Shown here: positions 5,085 through 5,398 of the stretch, piece after piece
Position numbering within the stretch: the stretch's first letter is position 1
Layout: each line of letters begins with the position of its first letter
NCBI GenBank assembly: GCA_023437885.1
Contig: JAEZFH010000050.1
Location: 1 to 5,398, forward strand
From: Bacillota bacterium
GTDB lineage: Bacteria; Bacillota; Clostridia; Lachnospirales; Lachnospiraceae
Reading direction: 5' to 3'
DNA length: 5,398 nt
Position numbers and translations under genes: made by a program
Notes under the pieces: generated by a model
The model's input: the letters and a program-made list of their open reading frames with translations, nothing else
Databases searched by the model: none
Told to the model about the DNA's origin: nothing

Positions 5085-5398
5085 CTATGCTATTTCATCC
5101 TTGCTTTTCTTAGAGCTGCGTTTGGCAATCGGCTTCCTAGCAACAATTTCATCTGAAAGCACAACCATCGGCTGCTCTATTCCAAGGACTGCTTCTCTGG
5201 TTATGATACATTTGACGGCTCTGGAGTCGGAAGGGATGTTATACATGGTTTCCATCATCGCTTTTTCCATGATAGCACGTAATCCTCTGGCACCAATCTT
5301 TCTCTTGAAGGACTGCTTTGCAATCTCCTCCAAGGCGCCTTCTTCAAATTCAAGCTCAACACCGTCCAATTCGAACAGCTTTTTATACTGCTTTGTAA
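5085..5398 (-). CDS. clpX: ATP-dependent Clp protease ATP-binding subunit ClpX, C-terminal end only
   Basis: ClpX is the hexameric AAA+ unfoldase that feeds substrates to ClpP. Only the last 103 residues are in the window; the frame is open to the right edge. The segment begins KQYKKLFELDGVELEF and contains the AAA+ small-domain signature GARGLRAIMEKAMME, whose arginine is the sensor-2 residue, followed by MYNIPSD. The protein ends in a Lys/Ser-rich, charged tail (KRSSKKSKDEIA), as many ClpX proteins do. The zinc-binding domain, Walker motifs and pore loops lie outside the window. In many Firmicutes clpX is followed by lon and then ysxC; here ysxC follows directly after 148 bp. Confidence 0.95.
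   Translation of the reverse strand, partial: TKQYKKLFELDGVELEFEEGALEEIAKQSFKRKIGARGLRAIMEKAMMETMYNIPSDSRAVKCIITREAVLGIEQPMVVLSDEIVARKPIAKRSSKKSKDEIA

Overview
The window looks like a chromosomal housekeeping segment from a low-to-mid GC Firmicute, most likely class Clostridia and probably Lachnospiraceae. Three things point there: a DUF4364 protein next to a YtqA-type radical SAM protein, a Rho factor with a long low-complexity N-terminal insertion, and a clpX/ysxC pair on one strand. The genus assignment is inference. I see no phage, transposon, CRISPR, tRNA or rRNA sequence, and no convincing new defence or biosynthetic system.

Layout from left to right. Positions 1-1125 (minus strand) hold most of rho, cut by the left window edge just after the Walker B region. 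Its linker is encoded by thirteen 15-bp tandem repeats. Positions 1126-1511 are an AT-rich divergent intergenic region with a good candidate promoter for rho, a candidate promoter and two palindromes facing the plus strand, and repeats in the rho leader. Positions 1512-2669 (plus) encode a short-form malic enzyme. It is followed after 5 bp by a YtqA/MnmL-family radical SAM enzyme (2675-3613). A 160-bp gap then carries two tandem, related hairpins just upstream of a very strong ribosome binding site, followed by a DUF4364 winged-helix protein (3774-4298). This meets the convergent ysxC GTPase gene (4301-4936, minus) with only 2 bp between stop codons. Beyond ysxC lies a 148-bp gap with a strong GC-rich hairpin, then the 3' end of clpX (5085 to the right edge, minus).

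Functional reading. The malic enzyme and radical SAM genes probably form one transcript; DUF4364 may be read through from it or transcribed separately. Their products join carbon metabolism (malate to pyruvate), probable tRNA wobble-uridine modification and an unknown, possibly DNA-binding protein. On the opposite strand, clpX and ysxC are the remains of the familiar clpX-lon-ysxC order, with lon not present between them.

The points most worth a second look are the repeat-built Rho linker, the two hairpins before the DUF4364 gene, whose outer arms can pair perfectly with each other, and the hairpin found where lon usually lies.
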